Assembly: GCA_025093555.1 (NCBI GenBank)
Contig: JAIWNF010000002.1
Location: 1,426,001 to 1,490,000, forward strand
DNA from: Circinella umbellata
Taxonomy: Eukaryota; Mucoromycota; Mucoromycetes; Mucorales; Lichtheimiaceae
DNA: 64,000 bases
Direction of reading: 5' to 3'
Shown here: positions 42,974 through 55,541 of the stretch, piece by piece
Position numbering within the stretch: the first letter of the stretch is position 1
Layout of the letters: each line of letters opens with the position of its first letter
The notes under the pieces: model-generated
What the model saw: the letters and a program-made list of their open reading frames with translations, nothing else
What the model was told of the DNA's origin: nothing
The model's database searches: none
Translations under genes and position numbers: made by a program

Positions 42974-44696
42974 TTAATTTGATCCAAATTCTCGTTGAGA
43001 ATAATGATTAGCAGCTGCTTCGGCTTGACGTGTAGCTTCTTCTTTATCCTTGGAACTCCAATCATGTTCTTCAGCAAATTTAACAATTTGAGCTGCAGCA
43101 ATAGCAGCTACTGACTTTTTAATAAAAGAATGATTAAACTCTTCTCCTTTTCCTTCTTGATGACGACCATATGCTTTAACAGCTTCATAAGCTGCTGCAC
43201 CAGCAATCAATTGATGAGATAAATGTGCCTTTCGTTCAGTGGGTTCATTATATACTTGTCGATGTACTTCGGCAGCTATGTAATATAAATGTAGTATAGA
43301 CATATACAATAGATAATTCGTTTTTTTTTTAATTTATATTAGTATATAGTCATATGACATTGATTATTTTTCTTTACCTTGTTCATAAGGGATGGGTGCA
43401 CCATAAGGAGAAGGATCAGGTGCTCCATAACCAGCAAGACCCGATTGAGGTGTAGTGCCATAAGGATTAGTACCATAAGGATTAGTACCATAAGGATTAG
43501 TTCCATAAGGATTAGTTCCATAAGGATTATCAACAGATGATGGTGGTGGTGGTTGAGGAGTTGTACCATAAGGATTATTACCATAAGAACCTTCTACTTC
43601 AGCAGCTTGGAACGGTTCACCAAAAGGTTCAACAATCCATTTTTGATTTTCATTTTCATCATCCTTACGTTGATACAAAATCAATTTTGTACCCCTTTTA
43701 TTTTTTCCACCCTTGAATAAATAAGTAATAATAATTAGGTCATACTACTACTACTTGCATATAGTATACATACATAAAGTGTGTGTGTGTGTTGTTTATA
43801 TATGTGATTACTTACTCTAATATCTAAAACCAAACTAGGATCAGATAAAAGATGAATAAAACCATCTCTATATCCCCAACGTTGATTACTTGCCCTATTA
43901 CGTATATATTAGAAAAATATTTTTGTTAGAAATATATATAAAACGTTCATATATATCAAGATAAGTTGACGATTATCACACGTACATGGTCATTTTACGA
44001 TTATATTGAATAAGAGGAGTATCGGATTTAGTATCACCTGTTTATTTATATTTGTTTATTTATATAATATATTCAGTTGAGTTTTATATATTCTGTCGTT
44101 CATGCATGCATATTTTTATTATTATTTACCTCCTCGAACATCGACGACTATTTATAACATAAAAAAAAAGAAAGAGAAATTATAAGTATCATATATATGA
44201 AAACAAACTTTGTAATTGTTATATTACCTAAATCAGACTTCTTGTTAATGAGATGACCATCTTCATAGCGCCATAACTATATATACGTATATACGGTTAT
44301 CGTGTCGGTTAATGTTTTTTTTTTACTTTATATATATCATGAACATGATATAAAATCTTATTATATACCTGATTTTCATTATCATTGTATTTCTATATTA
44401 TAATGAAAAGAGTAGTAAAATACAAGATGTTAGTTAATGATAATCACTTTATTTTATTTTTTGATCAGTTTTATATAATACTTGCCTGTGGCCAGATGAT
44501 TAATTCAGTATCAGCCTATGTATATATAACAAAAAAAAATCCATGGTTATTTAGCATAATGTGCACATCAAAATGATATCTTTGTTTCTGAACAGCTTAT
44601 GAAAGAGATATAAACCTTTGTTTCACCATTATAAACATCGACTACATTCTCACCAAGTGAGGATTTAATATAAAAGTATGTATTGGAAGGAAACAT
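42974..44696 (-). CDS. Beta-trefoil (ricin-B-type) lectin domain fused to CipC-like domain
   Basis: Eight exons in phase: 44616-44696, 44369-44392, 44228-44276, 44130-44147, 43986-44037, 43816-43894, 43378-43711 and 42974-43275, for 312 residues. Two exons are only 24 and 18 nt. Residues 1-130 show the trefoil repeat pattern: VVDVYNG...NQLWRYEDG, VVDVRGG...NQRWGYRDG, VLDIRGG...NQKWIVE. A linker carries NPYGT repeats from a 15-bp tandem array. The last 100 residues (HRQVYNEP, HLSHQLIAGAAAYEAVKAYG, AAQIVKFAEEHD) are a CipC/DUF3759 domain, linked to stress responses in other fungi. There is no signal peptide, so an intracellular protein is expected. It is not a toxin enzyme chain; only the carbohydrate-binding fold is present. 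Confidence 0.85.
43437..43535 (-). repeat. 15-bp tandem repeat encoding NPYGT
   Basis: Several adjacent near-identical 15-bp units (ATAAGGATTAGTACC on the plus strand) within exon 7 of the lectin/CipC gene; a length-polymorphic linker is likely. Confidence 0.8.
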
Positions 44697-44836
44697 TATA
44701 TATCTTTTTTTATATGAAAATATATAAATATGAGTATAAAAGAAGAAAACGAAAAGAAGAAGGGCTTTTATCTTTCTTATATGTAAGAGAAAAAAATAAT
44801 TTATTTTTATTTATATATTCTTTATGTTACACAACG

Positions 44837-47498
44837 TCAAGGACTATTCATAACTGATTTTCGAAGTTCATCCGTTTCATCCGGTGATAATGATAATAGT
44901 TTTCCAAGGACTGGTACCATAAACTAAAATTTCATACATGTGATTAATAAATATCAAGAGATAATAAATTCATTATTATCATTATTATTACCTCTTTGTT
45001 TTCTGATTGAAGAAATTTCAATAATACGTTCTTGAGATATTCGATACTCAAGTTTTGACGGCGATCAAATGAATCCAATTTCCTATTTGCCAAGAATCCA
45101 ATATTAGTAACACTGTTTATAATAATTATCAACATCATCATCATTACCTAATTTCTTCTTTCAACACCTAATTAAAATATATAGATTATAAAGAATCAAA
45201 TTGGTTTATTGCTTAGAAAAAAAAAACTTATGCATTAATAAAGAACTTATTTTTGTTTATTTGTTTACCTTTTCTTGAGTTCTTAATGCTGTGACCCGAT
45301 CCTCACTTTCATCTAACATTTCTCTGAGTTGTTGAACTTGTTTTACCAAATCGATCCTATTATCCGATATTCCACTATTATTACCACCAACAAATGGAGA
45401 AAGTAAGTGACTCATGGAGGCTATTATAAATAATTGGAGAAAATAATTAAAATGTTAATTATTAACTTAATTAATATAAATATCCTCCCTCTCCTCCTCT
45501 TTCTTATACCATAAACATCAATTTCAACAGACGAATCTTCCTCTGTTAATGGATTTAATATTGCTGCTGAAGAATTTTCTTGATGTGTGAGTTGTGGTGA
45601 TGGTGTAGATGGTTGTTGTTGTAATAAATTAGAAAGTTCTTCTTCTTTTACAGCAAGTTTCTGTCGTAATTGTGAATTTTCATCATGTAATAACTCCATT
45701 ATACGATCCATGGCTTCTTTTTCATCATTGTTTTGTTCAGGAGATTTGATATCATTATTATCTTTGTTTCGTTTTGCTCGTTCAAGTGATTCTTTTAAAC
45801 GACACACTATAATTTCATGTGCTTCTTCTGATGCTTTCAAAGCTATATAGAAAAATAAAATGTCACTTCTCTGGTTCTCTGTCTCCTTTTTATTCAAACC
45901 CCATATAGAAAAAAAAACATACCTTGTTCATGTGAAACTCGATCGGCTGATAGGCGTTCTTGTAATCGATGAATTTGTGTTTGCTTGGCACTGTTATCTT
46001 CTTTCACTTTGATTAATGCTTCATTATCATTTTCAAGATTTTGAATACGTTCCAATGCTTGATGAATATCATGTTCCAATAGTTCAATTTTTCGAGCATT
46101 ATCTGCATTCTCGTTTTCTAATTCGCTATCAAATAACCAGTAACAAAAGAGAGGAGTTTAAGCACACATAAATATAGAAGTATACATGGAAAACAAAAGA
46201 TCTTTACCTTTTTTCAAAACGAAGTTGTCGAATAGTATCTTCTAGTTCAGATAAACGACTTGATTCTGTTTGAGCATTATTATTCTTTTGTAATAATTGA
46301 CTTGCTCGTTTCTTGTATTGATCATAATCATTACGAGTTTGCTGAAGTTGAGTTGATAATTGCCGGACTTTGGCTTCCTTGGAAACATACAAAGAAATAA
46401 CCATATAAAGTTTATATATGATATAGACATGATTATCACTTTTTCTTCTTTTTATTGATTTTACATACCAGTTGATTAATTTGAGAACCATACAATGCCT
46501 TTTGACTATTGACTTCTGAAGTCAGTTTCTCAGTATCACCTAAATAATAGATATAGAACAGAAACCCCATTAAGCAAAAAGAAATAAATTATTCATCTAA
46601 TTTAATATTTACGTGTTTGTGTTTCAACATTAGAATGTAATTCTCGTTCACGAACTTGATATTGATCTAAATCCTCTTTTAAACGTTGTAACTCTAAGTC
46701 TTTAGCTGCAATAGAAGCTCTATATCCATCCAAATTTTTCGTGGCCTGCGCGAAAATCTCTATAATTATACATAATTTATTAATTTTCTTTCTTTTCTCC
46801 TTTTAATTTTTAATTTACCTCTCATTTTCTTCATCTTGTCATCATATTCTGCTATAAGAATTCACACAAATAAATGAAAATCCCTTTTTCAATAAGTATT
46901 CTCTCATTGATTATCAATTATCCATAATCAACTTCTTTTTATATATCTCGAACCCATCCCTTATATAAAAAAAGACATACATGCTCGTGATACTGAATTT
47001 TCTTGAAGTTTTGTAATCTCATTACTTTTTCCAGACAATTGATATTTTAAATCCTTGACCTTTTTTTTAAAAATTATATACAGTTTTATCTTGTTATACT
47101 GAGGTACCCAAGTAATTTTTATATGTATTTATAAACTAACCTGTTCAGATAAATGAAAATTTATTTTTTCCAACTCTTGTCGATGTTGTGAAGCTGACCT
47201 TGCAGGTACTTGCTATAAAATATTTACAAACAAGTGACAACATTTTTATTGAATAAAATAGAATTACGATCGACTTTTTTTTTTTCGACAATTAAAAAAA
47301 AAAGGTTGGAGGAATATATTCGTACATCACTTGCATTCTCTCTCTCTATTTTCCCCAATAAATAAGGAATCCATATTTATATTCTATTACCTTGTTTCGT
47401 AATTTAGGTGATTCCAATGTGTTATCGAGTATATCATCTTGTTTCGAAACTTGTGTTCTAGTTTGCGCTGGTGATTGTGTGCGTGGACTACTGGTCAT
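44837..47498 (-). CDS. RUD3: RUD3-like golgin with GRAB domain
   Basis: Thirteen short exons in phase: 47391-47498, 47141-47212, 46981-47059, 46819-46851, 46613-46759, 46469-46539, 46208-46377, 45923-46125, 45510-45842, 45269-45420, 45148-45167, 44992-45082 and 44837-44923, about 521 residues. Nearly the whole protein is heptad-like coiled coil (QLSTQLQQTRNDYDQYKKRA; IQNLENDNEALIKVKED). The C-terminus has the GRIP-related Arf-binding (GRAB) signature NLSIEYLKNVLLKFLQSENK, then VPVLGKLLSLSPDE. Yeast Rud3 is a cis-Golgi matrix protein recruited by Arf1. Length and architecture fit. The 20-nt exon 11 and the first exons are the least certain joins. Confidence 0.85.
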
Positions 47499-47886
47499 TT
47501 GTACGAAAAAGATAGATTCAGTTGTAATATTATTTGTAAGGCTGTGTGTTAGAAAAAAAAGCAAAGAAACCTTAAAGCTCGGAAAAAAATCAGGTCGCTA
47601 TTTTCGGGTACAAAAGATCTTTTTTTTTTCTTTTTGCATTATTTAATAAAATCATTATCATTGAGAAATAGGGTATTTTTTTTCCTTTATTTATTTTGCA
47701 TAACAATCTTATATACTGTCGTTATGTATTAACAAGAATATAATATAGTCAGTTATAAGGGAAGCAATCTACATATCGTCATAAATGAAGAAAAAAAGAG
47801 GAATAGAGTAATACTATCTAACATACATCTTTATTTTTTTTTCAATAATAATAATAATCATACAACTTGCTATATAAAAAAACAGT
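47499..47886. other. Intergenic region
   Basis: Promoter side of the RUD3-like gene, AT-rich. No further signal. Confidence 0.5.
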
Positions 47887-48073
47887 AAGGGCAACACCAC
47901 AAGTGGAGGTAGTGCTGTTTTTATTTTAGATTCCAAATGTATTCGTTTTGCATCTCCTGAGTGCGGGTATGTAATTTACAAACGATTGTTATTTTGCCAC
48001 CCCGTTCTTTACAACCAGTGCCTGTTCTATTTTACAAAAGATGTATTTTAACACCACTGCTGGGGTTACCCTT
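47887..48073. mobile_element. Harbinger-like MITE, copy C (187 bp)
   Basis: Left end GGGCAACACCAC and right end ...GTGGTGTTA-like (GGGTAACCCCAGCAGTGGTG as complement) form imperfect terminal repeats, flanked by TAA and TTA (TWA-type duplication). The right half is the module shared with 41502 and 42470. It ends 13 bp past the stop codon of the decayed gene at 48086-50036. Confidence 0.6.
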
Positions 48074-48085
48074 AACACATTTTAA

Positions 48086-50036
48086 TTATTCTTCATTGTT
48101 CACATCTTCGAAATCAACATCAGTTGTTGTACGGGCCTGACTGCGACGTTGAGATGGTGTCAAGTATATATTTGATGAGCTACTAGTATCTTCAGGTAAA
48201 GGTGTGCCAAGGACCAAGGAAAAGAATGTTTCTTGTTCATATTTGCGGAATGATATCCTTCAATTTAAAATGGTGATTACGCTATATATATATCTTTTAC
48301 TTGTTTTACCGTAAACGCATATCCCAATCCATTCCAGCAGTAAACACACGATTATCATCAGCTTCATTGAAAGGTAAGTTCAATGGGTAGGTCAAAATCG
48401 CCTTATTCATTCTAATATTTTTGCATTGCTGTTATAAACTGTGGCAGGCAAAGTTTTGTCCCGCTTCCATTCACTTTAGTAGGCAGCTCCAAGTTATTTG
48501 TTGCAAGTATCAAGTCAACACGTCGACCAAATCCATTGCTGAGAGGTATACTAGAGTCGTAAATCTTTTCGTGAGTTTTTGCAATAGACTTAGATGCTTC
48601 GCATGTGCTTTCACCATCTAACATGTCAAGCATTCACTCTCTGTATTGCTGGACTGTATGGCAGGGTCAGATAAACAGTGTTTGGTCAATAAATCAATAA
48701 TATCCAAGAGTTGTAAAGAATCTGTTTCATCTGATTCCAATAATAAAAGCTTCTTCTTCGCAATCGCAATTCTTAGCTGTTTTTTGTCAAGTTTTCCGTT
48801 TATAGACCCTTCGGTCATCATGGTTTGATAAAGATTTTTTGCAGTAGTGGACATTCCTGCACATAAAGTAATGTCAACGCGATTTAACTCTTCCCAGAAT
48901 TTATCATCCAAGTGTTGTCGAAAGAGACATGTAATTTCGTTGTTGACTGAATCAACTATGCGAGACAAGGAAAGTTTTAGTGCATTGACTTGAATAACAT
49001 TACTTAAGTCGATTGACATTATAATTTTCGCAGACATTGCGTCAAGTTGCTCCTTAAGTGTCCTTGGTACAAATGAGTTCAAGAGCTTCTGAAGAATGAA
49101 ACGGCCTTCCACAAAAAATTCTTTAGATAACTATAATAGCAAAAAAAAAAGTCGTTAATCTTTTCGGTTGCATTAACACTCTTTTAGAGAGAGAAAAACA
49201 GAGACTTACTGCCTTGACTCCATAACCATATACTGCTTTTCGAAAATCTGTGGGAGTTGGTGATGGAACAGGTGCTGGAACGGTGTCTTCAGAGAAGATA
49301 GAATCAATTGGCCTTATTGGAGTGTTTTGTTTACGATTATGTTCAAGCTGGTGTCCGTCATCAACCTCGTCAATGGTGCCTATTTTTTTTTAAGAAAAAA
49401 AAAAAAATCGGGGTTCAATGAGTTAACTATTCAACTAAAAAATTGTATACACCCCTCCACAACTTACGCTTGTGTTTTGAGATGGAATTTCTACTATGTG
49501 CAGCGGAAACTGTAAATCACCCAGGGCTGTAACTTTACAGCCACTTTTTACAGCGAAGTTGTGTGCAGCGGTGGGTTGTAACTTGGGCTGTAAGATTAAA
49601 GCCTTGAACATCAGGCTATAAAGTTACAGCCCGTTTTCTGTTAACACCACCGCTGCATTTGCTCTGTAGATAGACCTTGATTGATATGATACGTTGTTGA
49701 CGCACAAGCAGAAGATGAGCTTGCGGTAAGCTATAAAAATACCATTTAAGTGTTAGTATATAGCCTCATCATCAAAATCTTAAACACTTACATTTTTTTT
49801 TAGTAATGTTTCAATCTTCTCCTTGATATATAGTGGGGCTTTCTTGCTGCTCTTTATTTAGTCTAAACATCGCTTATAACTTGAAATTAAATTACTTTTT
49901 TGGACGGAGGAGTTGGCAATGATTGGAAATGACGTTCAAAGTCATTATGTTTCCAACATTTGAGGGAAGCTTGGCCGAAATATAGTAAGTATTCGTCTTC
50001 GCCTTCATAAGCGTTTTGATAATTGTCAGTATTCAT
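48086..50036 (-). pseudogene. PD-(D/E)XK-like hypothetical gene, decayed
   Basis: Start ATG at 50036 (MNTDNYQNAYEGEDEYLLYF). Exons near 49896-50036, 49810-49857, 49660-49730, 49205-49380, 48618-49133 and 48307-48620, and a final exon ending at 48086. The core is LEGRFILQKLL..., a helical region, then GRRVDLILATNNLEL followed, one frame away, by EWKRDK. That D...E-x-K spacing is what the PD-(D/E)XK fold uses. At least two frameshifts (near 48475 and 48440) and a MITE (49499-49657) inside an exon show it is dead. A relationship with the genes at 6-13 and 55.5-56.7 kb is inferred from motif order. Confidence 0.5.
49499..49657. mobile_element. MITE inside the decayed nuclease-like gene (159 bp)
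   Basis: Ends TGCAGCGG and CCGCTGCA. Interior palindromic GGGCTGTAACTTTACAGCC and GCTATAAAGTTACAGCCC. It interrupts the exon after QMQRW. A CAGCGGTGGTGTTAAC core is shared with other Harbinger-like pieces here. Confidence 0.55.
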
Positions 50037-50178
50037 TCTTTGTGATAAAGAAACAAGGAAGCATGAATTGAAGAATTTACTCAGTGGTTTTAATGATGAC
50101 GTATATTTACACGTCGGTGTTTAAGAGTGGGTGTAAACTCTACGTTGCAGTTATACCTCACCCTGTTATTTATATACA

Positions 50179-50480
50179 TTAAAAAAAACAAATTCCCCAT
50201 GGTAACTTTTTTACTTTTTTAAAATTTGTACAAGCCATCTTGAACTGACTTGATGCTGAGTATGAAGACAGCAAGACAATAGGAAAGTGCATGTCTATGG
50301 GATATTGTTGTGACATGTACTGCTGGTCAGATTGACTTCTTGTAGCTTGATCGGCTTCCCATGCCGAAGACAATAGCGCTCTTTTTGGTTCTTCTTCACA
50401 CAAACTACCAACTGGACGTGGCTCAAGGATCAATATTGTCTTTTGAGCATTTCGATTGCATGCTTCCCATATTCTTTTCG
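50179..50480 (-). pseudogene. Unrecognised coding fragment
   Basis: Open frame with protein-like composition: AKRIWEACNRNAQKTILILE, then PRPVGSLCEEEPKRALLSSA. The frame ends in poly-A-derived lysines. No start, domain or partner exon was found. It lies just upstream of the decayed nuclease-like gene and could be its distant 5' part or a separate relic. Confidence 0.25.
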
Positions 50481-50665
50481 CTTTTGTTTTGGAATTAGGT
50501 AAGGTCTATTTTTTTTCTCTTCATTTTGGTTCTATCATTACTTTGGCTTAATCGCATTTTTTTAAATCATGACAACATTTATCGAATAATTATGGCAACG
50601 GCACTCCGAGCATTATATTTATCAAGGAGATAATTTATACTTTCTTGTGAATCTTCATCTTATTA

Positions 50666-51016
50666 ATGCTATCTACTTTGCGAACTCTTAAATGGTTAAC
50701 CAAATATCATTCAATTACACCCATAGATGTTCAAGATTTGGCGATTAATGCGGTATTATATGAACTTTTTAGCAGATTGTGACAATCAATAATAAAAGCA
50801 TGTTTTTGGAAAATTATACAACAATCAAAATCACCTAAAAAAGAAGGAGACTCTTCCAAACGATATGTTCGAGAAATGCTTACGACCTCTTTGATCTTAC
50901 AAGACTAATTTCTTTTTAAAACGGTTACCCAAAGTAATTTCACTTTGGCTGAGTGTCGTAGTTATGGAGAAGGTCAAGATGAAGTAAAAAGTTGGAAAAA
51001 AAAAACCGACCGATAG
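50666..51016 (+). pseudogene. Unrecognised frame with two in-frame stops
   Basis: A single frame reads STLRTLKWLTKYHSITPIDV, stop, QSIIKACFWKIIQQSKSPKK, stop, then SNFTLAECRSYGEGQDEVKS before a third stop. The composition is protein-like rather than random AT sequence, so it is reported as an old relic; no family recognised. Confidence 0.25.
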
Positions 51017-51405
51017 TTATAGTAGCCCGTTCGTTGTTAGCCAAATAACATTATTCTAGGGAAGAAAAAATCATCAAGTGCCTAGAAAAAACTCATATCA
51101 GCCATAATTAGGTACCACTTTTTAATAAACCATCTTTTACACACCTATCAATTCTCACAAGAAGCGGGGTTCTCTGGTCACAGGTCCAGGATTTTTTTTT
51201 GTATGTGGACTATATCATTTGATAATACAATTGCCCCTCCTCTATCTCATATATCAAATGGATCGCAACCAACTTGCCTACAGTATCTTTCATACGTAGC
51301 ATCAACAAATATAAACCAGCGCTAAATAAGATTGTACTCTATGTGGTATATAGTAGTGAGTGTCTGAACCGTTTAGAAACACGCTATTGAAAAGAGAATT
51401 ACTAC

Positions 51406-51470
51406 ATGGGCTACAAAACTTCAAAGTCAGACCACATGGGCTACAGGTATTTTAGTAACTTGTAGCCCAT
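51406..51470. repeat. Short inverted repeat (ATGGGCTACAA)
   Basis: ATGGGCTACAA at 51406 pairs with TTGTAGCCCAT ending at 51470, with an extra direct copy of ATGGGCTACA at 51436. A hairpin or tiny MITE relic. Confidence 0.45.
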
Positions 51471-51928
51471 CTCGTCCAATTTTTTTAATATCACATAGTT
51501 ATTATTTCCTTGATAGATTTTAAAATAAAATTTTTAAGATGATTAATTTCATTGTTACTATGTTTTTATACGATAACTATATTTTATTATTGTATAATTT
51601 CTTTCGTATGTACGTAAATGTATAGTAAAATCACTTCGTGCACCTTTTCCTTTTTGACAATTTTTTAAATTTTAAAAAGAAACGTCCATAATTTATTTTT
51701 CATGCTTCTTGTAATGCGCATTGATTTCTGCTTGTTATATATTATAACATATAATAATCTGTATAGTCAAGGTGCACAACAATATTAACAACATAATTGA
51801 TATGCATTACAATTACAATTATTGCTAGATCCCGCAGCAATATTAGCATCATTATTCATGTGCTGTTACACCTTGTATCCGAAGTTCTACAATAAGAGAT
51901 GGTGGTTAGTTCCACCAACAGGTAAAGA

Positions 51929-52631
51929 CACCACGGCTAAAATGAGTAGTAGAAATGAATGGATTTCCATGAATCTGCATGATCACTATTGACATGAACT
52001 TCTATGAAATGTCTCAGTTCATGGAGATCCATAGATCTATGCAAAATCATAGATATTTAGTCATATCCATTACCTAATTTTAAGCAGATTCATGCAGATT
52101 CATTGATGCTTTATAGCCTAGTTTCGAAATGATATATATTTTACTTTATGAGCATATACATTATACTGCGGATATAACATGGTTGAGACCACTTCTATTA
52201 TATTATGATAGGCACTTTGAATAATAAAATTTTCTTTTTGTGGGTCATTAACTATGTGAGATAATGAGAAAAGTAGTAAAAGACGTACGTGGAAATACTA
52301 ATTGTAGTCAAACGATCATGGGTTCACAAAGTCTAAGTATGTGATTTCACAGATTACCACTCATATCTACAAAGCATCCATTTTTATTCATATTCACAGA
52401 TATTTTTTTATAGATATTTGTTCAGTTTTATGCAGATTCATATATCATTCAGACTCATACATTGTCACTCGGATTCGTTAATTTTTGTAATAGAGATTCA
52501 TGGATTTATTTCCATGAAAATGAATGATTGTCTTTTTTCATGCATATTCATAGAGAAGCATGCCATTTCATCACCTATAAATTCATATTCATAGAGAATT
52601 AGGTGATTGCATGCAGTTTTTAGTCGTGGTG
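51929..52631. mobile_element. Non-autonomous DNA element with CACCACGGCTAAAA ends (703 bp)
   Basis: Terminal repeats CACCACGGCTAAAA (left) and CACCACGACTAAAA (complement of the right end). Both subterminal regions are packed with CATGAATCTGCATG / TTCATAGAG-type motifs in both orientations, while the middle is unrelated AT-rich DNA. No ORF. No clear target duplication. The design parallels the hAT-like element at 6040 but the motif is different. Confidence 0.65.
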
Positions 52632-54487
52632 TTGTTAATTACCAGATTGGATCAGCGGGTAATTTCGAAAAAAAATTCACTACGTATTAAAGAAAGCCTA
52701 ATAATAATATTTAGGTGATTTGTTTTATTTATTTTAAAAGAATATTGTTCGACATTAAAAATTACGATCAAGTACATAACTACAACTCTTATATAATAGA
52801 TCTATAAATTTTGATAGAGTAGCTCTTTGTGGATGGTCTCTGCCATACAATGCCGCTGCACATCTTTTTTTTTCTACAAAATGAGAAAACGTTACAACGA
52901 CATAAGGTTTGAGTATCCACAAGAAATTACCCAGGTGCGTTGGACCCAGAGGACCTTGATGATACTACCACACGTCTTGGGAAGTACATTCATAATAAAG
53001 AAACACATGTCATTATTAGTAGAAAATACACCATATCATGTTGTCTAAAGTAAGGGAGCAGCGATAGAACTAAAAGTTATTACGAACATAAAATACTTAC
53101 ACTTCATTGGACTAGCTGGCATACAAAAAACGTGTTTGAAGAAGAAAAGAGATGTTTGTAAAGATACTAACTTTTTTAATCCAACTTTGATTTTCCGTTT
53201 ATTCTCATGGCAAAATGTAATCAACTTGGTATGCTACCTAGAGAGTTGGTATAGACGAATTAACAACAACATGTTAATCACTGCTCTATTATTATTATCT
53301 TGTCTCAAATAAGAAGTAGGAGAACTAAAAAAACCTGTTTCTTTGTTATGCTCAAATATCAATTCCCGTGGTCGGATTAGTAACCCTATTCTATGCTGTT
53401 ACAAGAGTGGGGGGGTGGATCACGGAGTTTTCAATTTGAAAAGCTTTTGTACCACCAAAAAGAACGATGTCCCTATTAAAAGAAATGTACTATAATTATT
53501 TAGAATCAGAGAACAAGAGGTGTAGCTAATAAATTTTGAAAAGGACGTTTAGCGATCAGCAGATTTTACGGCAGGTTATCAAGTACGGTATAGAAGTGCT
53601 TGGGCGATTTACTTTTTTAATACATTCAAATCTTAATACGTATATAACAAAAGTGATATAATGTTACGATTACATTGATAGCAAAACCTTCTTAGGAATA
53701 ACGCTAAAAAAGAAAATAGTGGAAAAAGAATAAACAAGACGTGATGTCTTTTTGTGTTATTAAAATTAAATTCTAAAATGCGAGTTCTATTTTTCGCTCC
53801 TCTTTGCCGAAGCCACCAATAATGACAATGAATACTATTTATAAAGTAAGATGGATAAGAATAGCTTATATATTTATTGAATATCTTGAAGAAAAGATAA
53901 TAATAATAAAAATAACTACAGGTAATGAATATGTATGTATAATAAAATAAAAATGAAGAGATTTTACGCGAAGATGAAATTATTACAAGGATTGAGAAGA
54001 TTATTTATTACAATGAACAAATCCTATCAAGGGTAATAAATTAAGGTAACAATAAAAAATGTAAAAATAGCACAGCGAATGTGTTCTATACATCTTTGTC
54101 CTTATTATTAATCTATCAAAAATCTAAAAAAAAACCCCAAGCCATGTATTGAAGATTTCCATATTTTGGATGTTGAAAAATAGAATTTAAAAGATTTATA
54201 ATCATATTGTTAAGCTACATATCAATCTGTAACTATGCACTGTCATTTATTTTCGCTTCTAAACTGAACAGCAACAACGACAGCAACTACCTTTCAATTA
54301 ATTGCTGGTATTTCGATTTGCTAAGATAGCAATCGCCAATGAAGCAGAAGAATAAGATATCCAAGAGATCAATGTTGAAGAAGATGCCGGTATCTTACAG
54401 ATCCAAGCTGAAAACCAAATTATGTAATATTTACATTATCAATAAACATGTATTCCCCAGATTGATTAATAAATAATTGAATATTTA
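52632..54487. other. Intergenic/relic region
   Basis: No gene supported. A short protein-like run near 52935-53045 (LDPEDLDDTTTRLGKYIHNK, then a stop) may be a relic exon. Otherwise AT-rich. Confidence 0.35.
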
Positions 54488-54571
54488 CAGTTGAACCCCG
54501 TTTTTTGCACAGGTGGGATTTGGCTTGAAAGTAGTGCAAAAACCGGGAGTGCAAAAACCGGGGTTTGACTG
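54488..54571. mobile_element. pogo/Tigger-like MITE (84 bp)
   Basis: TA-flanked (54486-54487, 54572-54573). Left end CAGTTGAACCCCGTTTTTTG, right end complement CAGTCAAACCCCGGTTTTTG. CAGT-AACC termini with a TA duplication are typical of pogo-group Tc1/mariner elements. The interior is only about 35 bp. Confidence 0.7.
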
Positions 54572-55541
54572 TATTTTTCAAGCTAACAAACAAACAAACA
54601 AACTAAACAACGTATCAGCATTTCTTTTGCCCTGCTCCACTTCTCCATCTTTCTTTCTGTGACATTGTATCTTCACTACTTTCTCTTTTACCTTAGACGA
54701 TTCTCACCTCACCCCCCTCATTGTTAACTATGTACTGTCGTTTTCAACACACCTTTTCCCTGCATCCCTGCAGGTTTTTCAGTTCCTCTCTTTGTGAACA
54801 GACGAGAGCAATAAGCTGCAATCAGCGCGTGTTCAATTTAATTTCGTCATTAATAAAATAATAAATTTCAACGTATTTTTCAAGCAGAATTGGCTACGCC
54901 TCTGATGACTCAAAATAAATTTTATTAAATTTATTCAAGTAGTAGTCTTGTACTCATGACTCGATAATCGAAACAATAAACATCTTCGACCATGTTTGAT
55001 AAATATTGAGATCGTAGAGTAACAAATACGTAAACCAATTACAAAGAAAAAGGTGTTATTTTAGTACATCCAAAAGATAAAATGAGCAAATACAAACTAG
55101 TTTTTTTTTTCATTTTTTTTCAGGTTTGTGAGCATCTTGCCCCACCCCCCACCAAATAAAAAGATCGGATAAACAACAAGTTATAACCTCTTTGTAATGT
55201 CAAGTCTTACTATATTACTATTATTGTATGCTCATACAATTTATGTTGGACAAGATGCGAATACAAGTTTCTTAACAAACTTAAACAATAATCATTTATA
55301 ACATATGTATAGTTAAGCTGAAGAGTTTATATGACTGATATAAAACGTGATGATCGAAAATGCTGATAGATATATGACCATTAGACCATATAGTAATTAC
55401 ATATAAAATGCATACATTTACATGTCAAATTATTATTAGATAATTCATGGTAATAATTGAAACTTTTATTGGCAAAGAAAAAAAAAGAGAGAAGAGCATC
55501 ATGCTCCAAAGGAAAAAGTACATACTCGTTGCATATTTTTT
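54572..55541. other. Intergenic region
   Basis: (CAAA)n at 54585-54604, the dispersed 49-bp repeat at 54827, and 3' flank of the decayed gene on the minus strand. No gene. Confidence 0.4.
54827..54875 (+). repeat. Dispersed 49-bp repeat, copy 1
   Basis: GCGTGTTCAATTTAATTTCG ... AAATTTCAACGTA, nearly identical to 63831-63880 in the same orientation; flanks unrelated. Confidence 0.7.
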
